Program-made: the position numbers and the translations under genes | Shown here: piece after piece, positions 30,700 through 41,326 of the stretch | Layout of the letters: every line of letters starts with the position of its first letter | How positions within the stretch are numbered: the first letter of the stretch is position 1 | Assembly (NCBI GenBank): GCA_040285825.1 | Contig: JAUPSS010000004.1 | Span: forward strand, 2,522,550 to 2,586,549 | Reading direction: 5' to 3' | DNA: 64,000 bases | Source: Eukaryota sp. TZLM1-RC | Taxonomy: Eukaryota; Metamonada: BaSk clade | Notes under the pieces: generated by a model | What the model was told of the DNA's origin: nothing | Database searches by the model: none | The model's input: the letters and a program-made list of their open reading frames with translations, nothing else

Positions 30700-31818
30700 T
30701 TATTAGCTCATTTATGGGTGCTATTAGATGTGAAATAATTGGGAGCCAATCTCTTATGAAATTGACTGATGCAACTAATGACCGTACTTCTTTGATGGTT
30801 TTTGGAGCAGGTATATGGTATATTGATTAAAACATATATTCGTTTTTTGCTAATTTTTCGTTGTTTGAATTGGAAAGTGCTGCCTAAAATGTCAATTGGT
30901 TGTTTGTCAGTAACGAATTTACATTTTCTCAATCCATTGTTGACTCTTCTACTCCTCGCGCATTGCAGTACCCTCTGTATTCTGTCAAAAAAATATTTTG
31001 AAGAGTTGATTCTATTATGATTATGTCATCTATGTAAATAAATACTCCATTTATTGGAAAAATTTCCATCATTACATTTTGAAAAATTGCTGGGATATTC
31101 TTTGGTCCGAAGCTTGCCCTTTTAAACATGGATCTGCCAAAATCAGAGATAGATGTTTTTCTGTGTCTTTTTCAGCCACTTTCATTTGCCAAAAAGCTGT
31201 TGGGAGATCCAAAGTGGCAATAAAATTGGCCTGACTCAAGAATTGAAAAACATCTATAATTAATGGTAAGTTAGACTCGACCGGAATTGTAAGAGCGTTA
31301 ACTCCATCTTTACCGCTGAAATCGCCCGTCAACCTAGGTGGTCGATCATCAGGGTTTATAACTAAAACTATTCAGGAACTAAACTTGTGGTTCGATTCAA
31401 TTGTATAGCCCATTTCAATCATATCATCAAAAATCTGATTGGCTAGTTGTAATTTTTTTGGGTTGAGGCCCCGAGCTGGTTTGTGTATAATTGTATTAGT
31501 ATTATAGAAGGGGGATGTCATAGGTGGACAATCGATTCCATCTTTTTTGGGCTTTTCGCTGAATACGTCCTTGTATCGAGCTAATATATCAGACAAACTC
31601 TTATTATACTCACTATCATCTAAATTAATTTCACATCCAGATCTATCCAATTGCTGAGTAAAATCCTCCTCACTGCACGAAGTTGATTCTACGCGACCAA
31701 TTTGGTGAGTTTTAATTCTGTTATAAAATGTGGCTTCAGCATTTAGCAGGGTGCGGCGCTCCTCGTCTAGTAATATAACTAAACGGTCAAATGTCAGTAG
31801 TCCAAGTTGTTGTAACAT
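30700..31818 (-). pseudogene. G1 reverse transcriptase (several broken frames)
   Basis: Fragments at 31372-31818 (DGIDCPPMTSPF, ARGLNPKKLQLA, QIFDDMIEMGYT), 31072-31332 (TGDFSGKDGVNAL, FIATLDLPTAFWQMKVAE) and 30929-31129 (FGPKNIPAIFQNVM, VFIYIDDIIII with the YIDD box). Together they carry the RT palm order but need frame changes to join. A further broken segment (30708-30932) carries RT thumb or connection sequence. Confidence 0.75.
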
Positions 31819-31829
31819 GTCTACCCCAA

Positions 31830-33300
31830 TTAAAAATTTGTTTGAACCTGGTATATGGGGAGATTATGTTTTATTGATACTTGGTCTGCGATAATGCCGC
31901 CATTGAACGTCAGAATGCTTTGTGCACTTCCAAGCGAATTCGTTGATACGTTGCTAGCAGGGAAGAATTGTGTTATGTCGTTTTCATTTATGGACATTGA
32001 ACACCGATTTTCTGGGTCAAGGGAAATGACAAAACAAAATGCAGCTGTGTCTATCATACCTTTTCAAGACCATATTGTTGATTCTTACCTGAAGTTCTAA
32101 AAACTGAGTCTGCTTGGATTTGTTGTGGTTTTTACAAGGTGCAAATTCATCTACTCGATTACATAAATCTCTTTCTAGGCTAATTATACTCGAATATTTA
32201 TTAATTCTATTAGTATCACAAAAAGAAAGTGGGTTTAACAAGCTTGCTTGAGCCGTATGTTCCAATTGATCAGTTGAATATGTATGGTTCAATTTGGGAG
32301 TATGAAACGTGAATCCACGATACGTATTACCTGATGTACTGCGGCAACCTCGGCCCCTAGGTCTTTATTGGCCTCTACTACGGCCTCTATAAATATTTCT
32401 AAAACTATGGAAACTACCTCTGAATGGTTTACTTCGGCCTCTACTTCTGCCAACGTTTCTACGTTGGTCCATAGGAACCAAAAATCTGGTGCATCCAGGT
32501 TCTTCACACGCTGCTATCACATGGCCTGATTTCTGGCAAAGAGTGTAGAATTTGTGGCCTCCTCTGTAATGCTTTTCCTTCTTCAAATTAAAGATGAATG
32601 AATCGGGTTGACTGGTAATTGTTTTTCCAGCTGAGGTGTGGAAAGCACCTGTTTCTATTTTGGGTCTGGAAGCAGCTTTCCTCAATAGCTGAACCGTGTC
32701 CGTGACTTGGTGCGACTTTCAACCATGTTAGTAAGTCATTCCTAACCTTTCTTGTTAATTAGGGGAATCTCACCAGCTTGTCTTTCAAAAAATTTTCTTT
32801 ACAAAATTCGTCAAAGAGGGGCTCAGTGAAAGCTAAATTGTTGATACCTGTTAAAAAGGCATGTGCCAATGTTGACATTGAAAGTGTGAATACTCCGCTC
32901 GAGTGATCCACATCTTCGATCCTGGCTGATACATCCGTTATGTAAGTAGACATTTTCAGGATGTCCCCAAAATTCTTCAGATATCGCAAATTACCTTTCT
33001 GCGTCTTCGATTGAATTGACCTTGCGCCAGTTGAATTGATGTTTGTAAAGGGCTAATTTGGCGTCTTGGAGCGAGTTGAATTGGCTCCTTCCACAAAAAA
33101 GCAGTAAAATTTTTGAGTCTGTAGGATCCATGCTGAGAATCTGTTGTTGTTTCCAAAATAAAATGGTTTTTGCACTGATGCAACCCGCAATATTTAAAGA
33201 ATTGGTTGTTGCCAAAATGGACCTGAGCAAATCGTATGCATGGATTGAAGGCCCTATTTTACGAATGAAATCGAATTGAGCTGAGAACGTAATTGATCGA
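31830..33300 (-). pseudogene. G1 zinc knuckle, protease and nucleocapsid remains
   Basis: 32365-32685 holds a CCHC-like knuckle that kept ...LCQKSGHVIAAC (last three ligands; the first Cys appears lost). The protease block around 32060 reads GMIDTAAFCFVISL-like, aligned with IIDSGASISVITVDL in G2, so the D-S/T-G is now D-T-A. 32759-33230 has capsid-type fragments. All are in short broken frames. Confidence 0.55.
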
Positions 33301-33455
33301 TTTGTTCTTATATTTCAGTTGTATTTTTTTTGCATTGCTAGCAACTGAGATAGACTGTTCACCATGTCAGCGATCTGTTTTTGTTGTTGGGCTGAACTTG
33401 ATTGAAGCATTTTTATTATATCGACATTTGTTGTACCCCCTTTGCCTGTGCTTCC

Positions 33456-34028
33456 CTAGAGTGCAAATTCCGATAGAAAATGTACTTTTTTCATTTGAGT
33501 TTTTGAAAATTCAAGTCTGGGTGGCTCATGGAGCGTTCCGTGTTCTACAGCCTTTGTTCTGTAATGATATCCAACATGAAATTGTAAATTCAAATCAAGT
33601 ACCTGGCGTGGGTCAAATTCATTTGCAAATAATTGTGACCGTAACGCTAAACGGTCTTGTTTGCTTAGTCCGGGACCTGTTTGATGGAAGGTCGACTCTT
33701 TCAATAATATAGTTGAATGAAAAAATTTAATAGTGAGGACATCCATAGGAATGTTCTGTTTGCCTGGTGTAAACAATTCATCATATTGAAGGTTATGTAG
33801 AGGTTTTTGTTCTTCTTGAATGTTCATTAGGATAGAAGGCCTGAAAGGTCTGATGCTTTCGAAAGGCGTATCCTCAATACCTATGATAGGAGTAACGGTA
33901 AAAGCCTCGTTGTTAACCCATGTTTCTTCAATTTGAAGGTTAAGGTGATTAGGGGGAGATCTGTAAGTGGAAATGACAGCCCTTCTTATATTGACATAAT
34001 CTCGTCTGTAAGTCACTCCCTGCTTCAT
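33456..34028 (-). pseudogene. G1 gag-like fragment
   Basis: A 190-codon open stretch (TYRRDYVNIRRAVISTYRS, LNEQFHVGYHYRTK-like) without a fold I recognise. It corresponds in position to the poorly conserved middle of G2 gag (61.5-62.3 kb). Further broken gag sequence continues at 34217-34450. Confidence 0.55.
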
Positions 34029-34499
34029 TTGAATAAATCTGAAAGGTCAAGAAGCGAATCTCATCTCAACGAGTTCAGGATGAAATGTTGATGGGTAGTA
34101 TTCGTGAACATCTTCTAACTACCGTATAATCCTTTCCAGAAGTGCAGTTTTCTTCGTATAATTTGTCGAATCCTGGTCTAACCAGTTTGGGAGAAGGTGA
34201 ACATTCTCAGGTCCGTTTAGTTGACCAGGAAAGTTTCTGCCGTATTCCATAACCTCCGACCACCAATTTTAAAGTTGTAAACGTCAAAGGTGGCTCTTTT
34301 ACCAATAACATTGAATATGTCAGCACAAGGCTTGAACATGATACAATTGTAAGAAAAATCTAGCGGGGATAGTCTTATTTTGTGTTCTGCAGGTCTATCG
34401 GACAATTTTTTGCTTTCTAGGTCGAATGGCGTTTTGGAGTTTTTCAACATTTGTGGAATTAAAGGGAATTTTCTAAAACCGACTATGGTCTCATTTAAG

Positions 34500-35064
34500 A
34501 ATTTTTGTCGTTATGCAATTTTCGACGTCTTGGCACAAGGACGAATTTGATGGTAGGAAGTTCTAGGAAGTCCGTTCGCTCCTTTTTTTCGCTCTGTTCT
34601 TTCGCTAATGTGGCGAAAAGCGCTTTTAGCTCTGCACATATGACAGAAGGTCTGTCCTGTAAAGACTGGCCCTTGTCAGGGCTTTGTTAGTTCTTGAGTG
34701 TGCGTTTTGGTTGGATAGGGTTATTTCCGAATGAGCTAGGTGATGAGTGGGGTTTTGTTCCGAACTCGTGTTTTGTGGAGGGAGACGAAGATTCCCACTC
34801 GTATGTTGAGTAGTAATGACACATATTAATGAGGTGAGATTCACCCAAACTCGTTTGAGGAGTAGTGGGGTGAATTACACCCGAACTCGTTCCATGATTT
34901 GGAATACTCATTGTACTCGCTATAATCTTGACACAAGGGTTAGGAGAGTTTTTTCTGAAAGATGTTTGACATACCCCAGACATCTCTTTGCTGTTTACAG
35001 CGTTGTTGCTATTATCTGTTTAAAGTGCCTGATACGCACAATGTTTATTGTTGCTGAAAGGCAT
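34500..35064 (-). pseudogene. G1 gag N-terminal part starting inside the LTR
   Basis: An ATG at 35064 inside the 5' LTR opens MPFSNNKHCAYQAL, then one TAA, and the same frame continues TDNSNNAVNSKEMSGV and on through 34983-34687, Pro/Ser-rich like G2 gag. So the original gag probably began in the LTR, as in G2. Frames are broken further on. Confidence 0.5.
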
Positions 35065-35168
35065 AACTGCTAGCTGAGTGTTTTATTTTGTAATATGGGC
35101 TGAGACAAAAATAATTTTATTAATACTATTTTATATATACTAAAATACTCATTAGTGAGATACTTACA
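35049..35168 (-). repeat. G1 5' LTR
   Basis: 120 bp, paired with 28385-28505. In the element's direction it ends with ATGCCTTTCAGCAACA, where an ATG opens the gag frame. Confidence 0.85.
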
Positions 35169-35269
35169 GCAATTAGCAACTCATCCTTTTGCTGATACTT
35201 CAAAAGGAAATGATTCAACCAAAAAATCTAAATTTGACAATAACGATACAAGACTCTGATACTGTTTGA

Positions 35270-35352
35270 TTGTATGTCTACCATCTAATTATTGTGTCAT
35301 CGGTGATTTTAACTCACAAATCAGGGCTGTTTGTCTTCTTAATTCATCCCTT
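35270..35352 (+). pseudogene. Possible APE-type endonuclease scrap of an L1-like element
   Basis: A short plus-strand stretch reads CLPSNYCVIGDFNSQIR before a stop at about 35370. V-I-G-D-F-N is the hallmark of the apurinic endonuclease domain of L1/Tad-type non-LTR elements. The flanking sequence gives no further support, so this may be coincidence. Confidence 0.3.
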
Positions 35353-35401
35353 TTAGGTTTTTCGAAATAACAGTTAGAACAGGTCTGAATTCAGTCACAA
35401 C

Positions 35402-35588
35402 TGATGCCTGTGGGCTAGGGTTAGACATATGTATAGAGAGAGTAATTTATTACGACGGGAAATGAGCTATAATGAATTTCAATACCATCACTAGTGAGGT
35501 CTCCATGAATAAACAATGAACATTAAGCTAATATACAAGAATAAATAGATAAGTCTATCTACACTCTAGAATAGTGTAAAGACTAACA
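35402..35588 (-). repeat. Solo LTR of a G2-related LTR retrotransposon, with 4-bp TSD
   Basis: Starts TGATGCCTGTGGGCTAGG and ends AAGACTAACA, similar at both ends and in the AGTAATTTATTAC block to the G2 LTR. CAAC directly flanks it at 35398-35401 and 35589-35592. On the minus strand it carries ATGTCTAACCC (MSNP...), the same gag start as G2. It has no internal part, so it probably formed by recombination between two LTRs. Confidence 0.8.
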
Positions 35589-35989
35589 CAACCAGAAAAA
35601 TTTACATATTGATTTGTGTGCTAAAATATTTTGCAGTAAACAACAGAATGTTCTAGGAAAGGACGTAAGAGGTTAACGAAACTATTGAAAGTTGAACGAT
35701 GTTACCATTTAGGTCTATCGTGTAGTTCGGGGATTTAATAACTTATACAACTGCATAAAATGTGACACAGCGTATCAGGGGTAGATTGACATAATGAGCA
35801 CACACGAGACAATATTTTAAACCATTCAAATATTTTCCGACAAGTTTCCCCTCAATAAAGCTTATCAGCAGCAGGTATTACATTTAAGCAAGAAGTCATT
35901 GCAAATTAAATGATTCTAGGAGGAAGTGTAATACAAGGACAGCCAATGGGGATCAGCGTTCATATCTTCATTTTGAGTTTAATATGACA

Positions 35990-36970
35990 TTGTTCATTGA
36001 AAATTGTACTTTTTTTCCATCAATAAGTCGATTTTTCTTTGAATTTCATCATTTTTAAATTCAGAATTAATTTTCTTACGAATTTGGGTATTTGTCATTT
36101 GATTTTTTTTCTTCAACTGATTAACAATATTTCTCCAACCTTTCAATTTGATTGAATTGTCGTTTCCATTCACATCATTTTTGTTCCAGTATTTCCTATT
36201 AATTTCTCAAATCAAAAGAATTTTGCAAATGTGTTATTTCGGAATTTGAAATCCTTTACACAATAAGGCGAGATCGGGAAAACCAAGACCAAAAACACCC
36301 TTACATTTGGGCAAATACCGATAATTCACATCAGCAGTTCTACTGATCGCTAGCCATGATTTCAACGTTATACTCAATGACGATGTAATAAAGCTTCAAT
36401 AGATGAAATTGGTAATTTACGTACTACATAAAATTGTGGAAACATAATTCAATTATTTTGGCCTTCATCCTATGTAATAATGCTTGATACTGGAGATGTT
36501 TTATCATATCTTCAAAGTTTAACAAAGCATAATTTGAAATACTAAGAACATTACAAACGTCTGTTGGGTATTGTTTAGCTAACACTCTGAAACGATTCTC
36601 TTTGTTTATCAATTAAGCAAGTTCGACATCATTAATTTTTAAGTACGGATCAGTTATTGGTTCAATTTTTGGATAACAAAGAGCACCAAATTTTTCTACA
36701 GCTGCAGCTAAACAATTGGTTCATTCAAAACCATAAAGTAATTTTGGAAGAGCGAGAGGACAGATGATTCTGATCTACCGAATCAATTAATGTCATCAGC
36801 AAAAGCAATATTTGTTTTGGGAAAACCTGATGCAAGTGTTATTCCTTGTTTGGCAATAATTTTCGCATAATTTAAGGAGTTAGTGGAGTATTAGTAACAA
36901 TAAGAAAAAAATAGGAGAAAACACGTCTCCTCAATATTACACTTAATCAAAAATTAATCGTTGCTCATTT
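35990..36970 (-). pseudogene. Fossil reverse transcriptase of a different lineage
   Basis: Heavily mutated minus-strand RT. Near 36890-36930 a frame reads GDVFSPIFFLLLL (RT block with Q-G-D-x-x-S-P), and near 36800-36850 ITLASGFPKTNIAFADDIN (F-A-D-D palm). A tail at 36424-36612 reads RVLAKQYPTDVCNVLSIS. The palm box FADD and the SPIFF block differ from the YMDD / GPLLF of families A-D, so it belongs to another retroelement group, too decayed to classify. Confidence 0.5.
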
Positions 36971-36999
36971 TAATATGAATCAGTCAGAAAGTAAAAATA

Positions 37000-37600
37000 T
37001 TTTTTTAACTATGAATTTCATTATGTTGGTGGAATTGTTCATAAATGAGAAAAATCAAGGTATGAAAAGATCCAACTGAAACAAACAAATGAAACAAAGC
37101 ACAGTGGTGTTCAGTTGAAAGTTGAGCATAATAGCTATTGTTGATTTACATAATCGATAAATCTTTGCACTCGCCAAGAGCCACTCGGTTCCTCTGAAAT
37201 GAACTCACAATTGCGGTAGCCCTGTGGCTTTTGGCAGCTTGTTAGGCTTGTGTAAAATGAAGAAAACAATAGGAACAACCGTTATTTTTTAATCACGTTT
37301 TCCTTCTGAAATTTCCAAGTATTCATTCCTGTAGACATAAATCGCTGTTTGCCAAAATTTTCTAGCAAGAATTCAACGTGAAAAACAGTGGTCCGATACT
37401 ACCGCGTGGTTCAACTTTGCAACGTTGTTAGCCTTGGTTAGCTTTATATCATAAGTTATAGTTTTTAAAATTTATTATGAGCCCTCACCCTAGACCATCA
37501 ACGTGATGGTTGATGACGCCACCATGACGTCATGGTGGTTTTCTTGGTGGTCGAATTCATTATTTTATTTCTATTAATTTATTTCTATTATTTTATTGCT
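37000..37600. other. Intergenic region with stacked palindromes
   Basis: 37496-37515 is a stem-loop (CATCAAC...GTTGATG). 37519-37538 is a perfect 20-bp palindrome with TGACGTCA at its centre. A scrap similar to dispersed repeat A lies near 37365-37402. No gene. Confidence 0.5.
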
Positions 37601-37619
37601 CAATTCTTTGTTCTAAATG

Positions 37620-38399
37620 CCATGGCCTGGTAGAAAACACGTTGTATGCGAATGCGTATCCCCTAATAATGCTTATGATGAGGTTGAATATTCAAATTGA
37701 CGCATTCATGCCATATGTGACTTTTGTCACAGACAGTACAACAACTTTTTTGGTAAGATGACTGACCATTCCGTTGCTGAACGCGTAATTCTGTCAAATT
37801 CTGTTCCAAGTTAGAAAATTTCACTGACGTCTTTACCATGTATTGGAAATCTTTCCTATTAATCCAACTTGGAACAAGTAGTCGAACTCTTTAAACCTCT
37901 TGCTGATTTAATAGTTTTTTTCTGGTCAGGATGCACCAAACATTGGAAAATTGGTGAAGCGGTATGCATCAGCTTTCAATGAAGTTTCGAATAAGTAAAA
38001 CAAATTGAGTTGCTTAGTGTACATGAGAAAAACAGTATTCAACAAAGTGAGGAATTGAAAACTTTGGGACGAAAAACTTTGGGACAAAATGGCAAAATTC
38101 CCAAGGTTTTCGGGTCCAAAGTTTTTACAAACACGGTACTATTCAAACGGCGAATTGACGCAATTCTCACCGAATCCCTTGTAACTTCACATATATTGGA
38201 TCCACAAAATTACGCAGCATTGCATTTTTATCAAGGTGAAAGAGAAGTCAATTACTTTTGCGTTATGAGCAACTTATTGGTTAAAATTAGGGTTGCCGAA
38301 TATTTCGAATACTACTCAAACAAAACAACACCTTTTTATGGTGAACCATATATCTGGCAGCAAGCCAAAAAGCTCCCAGCTCATGAATGTTCAATATGA
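37620..38399 (+). pseudogene. Probable second hAT-like transposase relic
   Basis: Open at 38010-38399 and broken upstream. AILTESLVTSHILDPQNYA resembles the hAT block preceding the dimerisation domain (L-x-P...L-D-P-x-x), and ICDFCHRQYNNFFGKM upstream could be a damaged BED zinc finger. The dimerisation motif itself is missing. Only a tentative call. Confidence 0.4.
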
Positions 38400-38562
38400 A
38401 ACATGCTTCTTCATAATAAGCAATCAGTCAGACATGTTAGAAAGTAATAGCGATTCATAGGCAAAACATCACCATGTGGTTCAAATTTACCTCCATATAT
38501 ACTGCGGTGCCACACAATGGAGAAATTGTCAACAATGATTAAAAGCAATGTCAGAATTACTG

Positions 38563-38614
38563 AACTAGTTCGCTCAAACTAAACTAGTTCGGCATACGTT
38601 CGGCCGAACGTTCA
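38563..38614 (+). repeat. Direct repeat DR1 (pairs with 41247-41299)
   Basis: About 52 bp, roughly 43 matching the second copy. Each copy contains AACTAGTT twice and ACGTTCGGC-x-GAA. The two bracket the family B element and a small ORF 2.6 kb long. Confidence 0.6.
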
Positions 38615-38767
38615 GCACCTATTGATACTTTCGGTTAAATTGGCACCTCGATCCGTTTCATTAATATCAAACCGCTGTTTATCTCCTCATTCTTTATACT
38701 ATTACACTAATTATCAACCAACAATTTTTTTTATTTTTTTTTCAAGTATTTTAATTTTATTCAAAAC

Positions 38768-39976
38768 CTATAAATCAACATCTAAAAAATCCATCTCTCC
38801 CAAAACAAAAACACTAGATGCAACTCTCTCATAGAGAGAACCAAGAGACAGCAAAGCATCAGAAACCATCTTCAACATCCCCTTAAAAATAGAAAACACA
38901 ATTCTATTTTGCCAAAACAATCTGTTGAAATTTCTCCCAGTTCTTCTCTTGACAATCAATTCAAAATCATCCAAAAAACATAAAGCAGTTGGTGCAAGAG
39001 AACCAAAAAGGGAAAATACAAATGGATACAAATTGTATTTTGCATGCTGTAGACTGGCCAATTTGGACAAAGGTTCATTGTATTTTTTGAGTTTGAAATT
39101 TTCAGCATTTGAAAGAGGATTATGAATTTCAGAATTAACAAGCCTTTCATTTGAGGCATTACAAGGATCAACAGACATTACATCCAATAAAATGAAACTT
39201 CCATCTAATCCAGGTAATATAACATCACCTCTATTATTCTTATGAAAATCATCTTCAGCATCAAACAGATTTGACAACAGAGGTTCCAAGAAGGATTCAA
39301 TTCTATGAGATTTACACATACAATATAACTGGTCTCTTACAGCATCATGAACCTTGCTTCTAAAAGTAATAAAATGTTTACAATTTAACAAATGAGTAGT
39401 TGTAATTTCTCGAGAACATTTACAAATTAAATTATGAGGTAAATTATCAGGCCAGATAAAGGAACGAAATCTCATATTCAGAGTCCAAGCAGAATCGGTT
39501 AAGAGAGTACCATAAACTTGTGGAATTGTTGTTACTAAGGCAGAAGAAGTACTGTCACACATATCTTGTAAAAGATTTGCAAAAGCGGGATTCTTTTTCT
39601 TGGCCAAGCCAAGTCTAACATCAAAATCCAAGCTTTCAAAAATCTTCGACAATTTTTGTTGAAGCTTTTTACAGCAAAACTGTAAATTAAAAAGAGATCG
39701 GTTTGGAATTTCTTGAATTGATTGAGGAAAACATTTGGTCCAAATTTGTGGCGGCAATTTTTCAAGTTCACAAGATAACTCATACAAATAGGGACTGCAA
39801 TTGGGAACTAACAGATGAGAATCATCAGGAAATCTACGAGAAAAATTCATAAATAAAATTTTGCCACCACCCAAGAATGCTGATTGACACAAAATTGAAG
39901 ACTTAGTAAATCCAATACCACCCAAATTTGCTGAAGAAAATAAGTGACTTTTCAACATTCCTGGTTCTACATCCAA
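38768..39976 (-). pseudogene. Family B RT C-terminus, zinc motif and restriction-like endonuclease
   Basis: 402 open codons. CKCSREITTTHLLNC (Cys-x-Cys...His-x3-Cys), RSKVHDAVRDQLY, RGDVILPGLDGSFILLDVM (R-G-D...D), then the C-terminal FWQNRIVFSIFKGML stretch. Same layout as family A. Confidence 0.78.
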
Positions 39977-40000
39977 TAAATCAGCAAAAAAATTCTGTTC

Positions 40001-40933
40001 TCAATGAATTAAATGAACGACAAAAAAATCTAATGCTATGGAAGGAGCACAAGATCTCAAAATGTGGGTTATTCTCCCAGTGTAGCAAATTTTAAGCATG
40101 AAAAATTTAATATGCTTTTCTATATCTAAAGAAGAAATTGAATCAAGTTCAATTTTCATTTTTTCCAAAATAACTTGCAATTCATTCTGAATTTGAGGCA
40201 CGTTTCCTAACCAACAACCAAGGAACTTAAAAGCATCACTACTATAATTAGTAAAAGGGACAATAGAATCGTTTATCACGAGATCTTGAGCAGAAGAGCC
40301 AATCAGAAGGCATTTGCTCGCATTAAGATGAAGCCCAATATTTTCATATGAATCGGCAATTTCTTGAGCAACCAATTCTAGTAAATCAAATGAACCAATC
40401 AAGGATATATCATCCATATAAGCAACTATTTTTATAGATGGGTATTTTTGCTTAATGATATTTAAAGGTTTGTGAATAGCTAAACAAAACAATAATGGGC
40501 CTAAAGGATCTCCCTGCTTCACTCCAGAAGATGATTTAAGAGCAAATGAATTAAAAACTAAATCTGATTCTTTCCCATAAAAATGGTAGAAAAAACTCGA
40601 TAGCTCAGGAAAATCAGATTTAATAACTTCAAAAATTGCTTCTCGCTTTACAGAATTAAAAGCATTTTTAAAGTCGAGATTAAAAATAAAATTATTTTCC
40701 TCTGCATTAAAAAAGGTATCAGAGGCAATAGCAGCAACTGAAGCACCATCAATTGTTTTGATTCCAAATTGATGAGGATTCAAAAATGTAGAAGCTTTGT
40801 CTTTGACACGATCGAAGACAATTGATGCCAGCAAACGAGAAAGAGATTCACCAACAGCAATTGGGCGTATTCCATCAGGTTTGATTCCGTTTCCAGGCTT
40901 TACTAAAGCAATCAGACGTGCAGCGAGTATCAA
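40001..40933 (-). pseudogene. Family B reverse transcriptase (5'-truncated)
   Basis: 310 open codons starting at AARLIALVKPGNG. FQ/PHQFGIKTIDGASVA, FNLDFKNAFNSVKR, SSGVKQGDPLGPLLFCLAIH and IVAYMDDISLIGSF are intact. The palm box is YMDD. Confidence 0.82.
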
Positions 40934-40949
40934 CCAACAAAGAAAACTT

Positions 40950-41069
40950 TTATTCAGAAAGTTCTACAACATCTAAATCTAGGTCATTAACCTGACCAAA
41001 CACTCTCTTTAAGTGGTCTGCAAGACAAGGATCTTCGGAAATTCTTGGACACTTTATCGTAATTAACAT
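40950..41069 (-). other. Small open reading frame, unidentified
   Basis: 39 codons from ATG 41069 to TAA: starts MLITIKCPRISEDPCLADHL and ends in an acidic DLDLDVVELSE. Composition is protein-like, and a further frame starting MPKHTVYKFLDNV lies just upstream in another phase, so it may be the last exon of a broken or tiny-intron gene. I do not recognise it. It lies between DR1 and DR2. Confidence 0.3.
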
Positions 41070-41246
41070 TGTCCAGAAATTTGTAGACAGTGTGCTTTGG
41101 CATTGAAGAAAGTTGATGTTAAGAAAGGAATTTATGTGTGAATACTGATTTTCAAATAAATAGATCTGTTATTGTGGTAACTGAAATAGGGGTTAGTGGG
41201 AAAACGTTTTCGCAAAAAACTTTGTTGATGTGTGTCAATGAACAAA

Positions 41247-41299
41247 AACTAGTTCGGCCGATCTAAACTAGTTCAGCGTACGTTCGGCTGAATGTTCGG
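41247..41299 (+). repeat. Direct repeat DR2 (pairs with 38563-38614)
   Basis: Ends 27 bp before the BTB gene ATG at 41327. The AACTAGTT palindrome appears at 41247 and again 20 bp later. Confidence 0.6.
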
Positions 41300-41326
41300 A
41301 ATTTTAACATTGATAGCAATCTTTAT

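Larger units (their letters stand above)
28385..35168 (-). mobile_element. Ty3/gypsy-type LTR retrotransposon G1 (degenerate, both LTRs, 4-bp TSD)
   Basis: A minus-strand element. LTRs at 28385-28505 (3') and 35049-35168 (5'), about 120 bp, both TG...CA. GCAA flanks the whole element at 28381-28384 and 35169-35172. Order after the 5' LTR: gag-like ORF remains (about 32.6-35.0 kb), zinc knuckle, protease, reverse transcriptase, RNase H, integrase. That order (RT before integrase) is Ty3/gypsy rather than Ty1/copia. Many stops and frameshifts make it non-autonomous. A purine-rich stretch directly upstream of the 3' LTR (rc of 28506-28525) can act as the polypurine tract. No conventional tRNA primer site (TGG...) follows the 5' LTR. 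Confidence 0.85.
38725..40940 (-). mobile_element. Non-LTR retrotransposon, family B, long copy
   Basis: Contains RT from block 2a onward (40001-40933) and thumb, zinc motif and endonuclease (38768-39976), then a T-rich 3' side near 38725-38760. Two extra A residues in A-runs near 39987 and 40023, compared with the copy at 1-100, separate the two frames. Truncated before RT block 1, so inactive. Near-identity to 1-786 suggests recent activity of the family. Confidence 0.88.
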
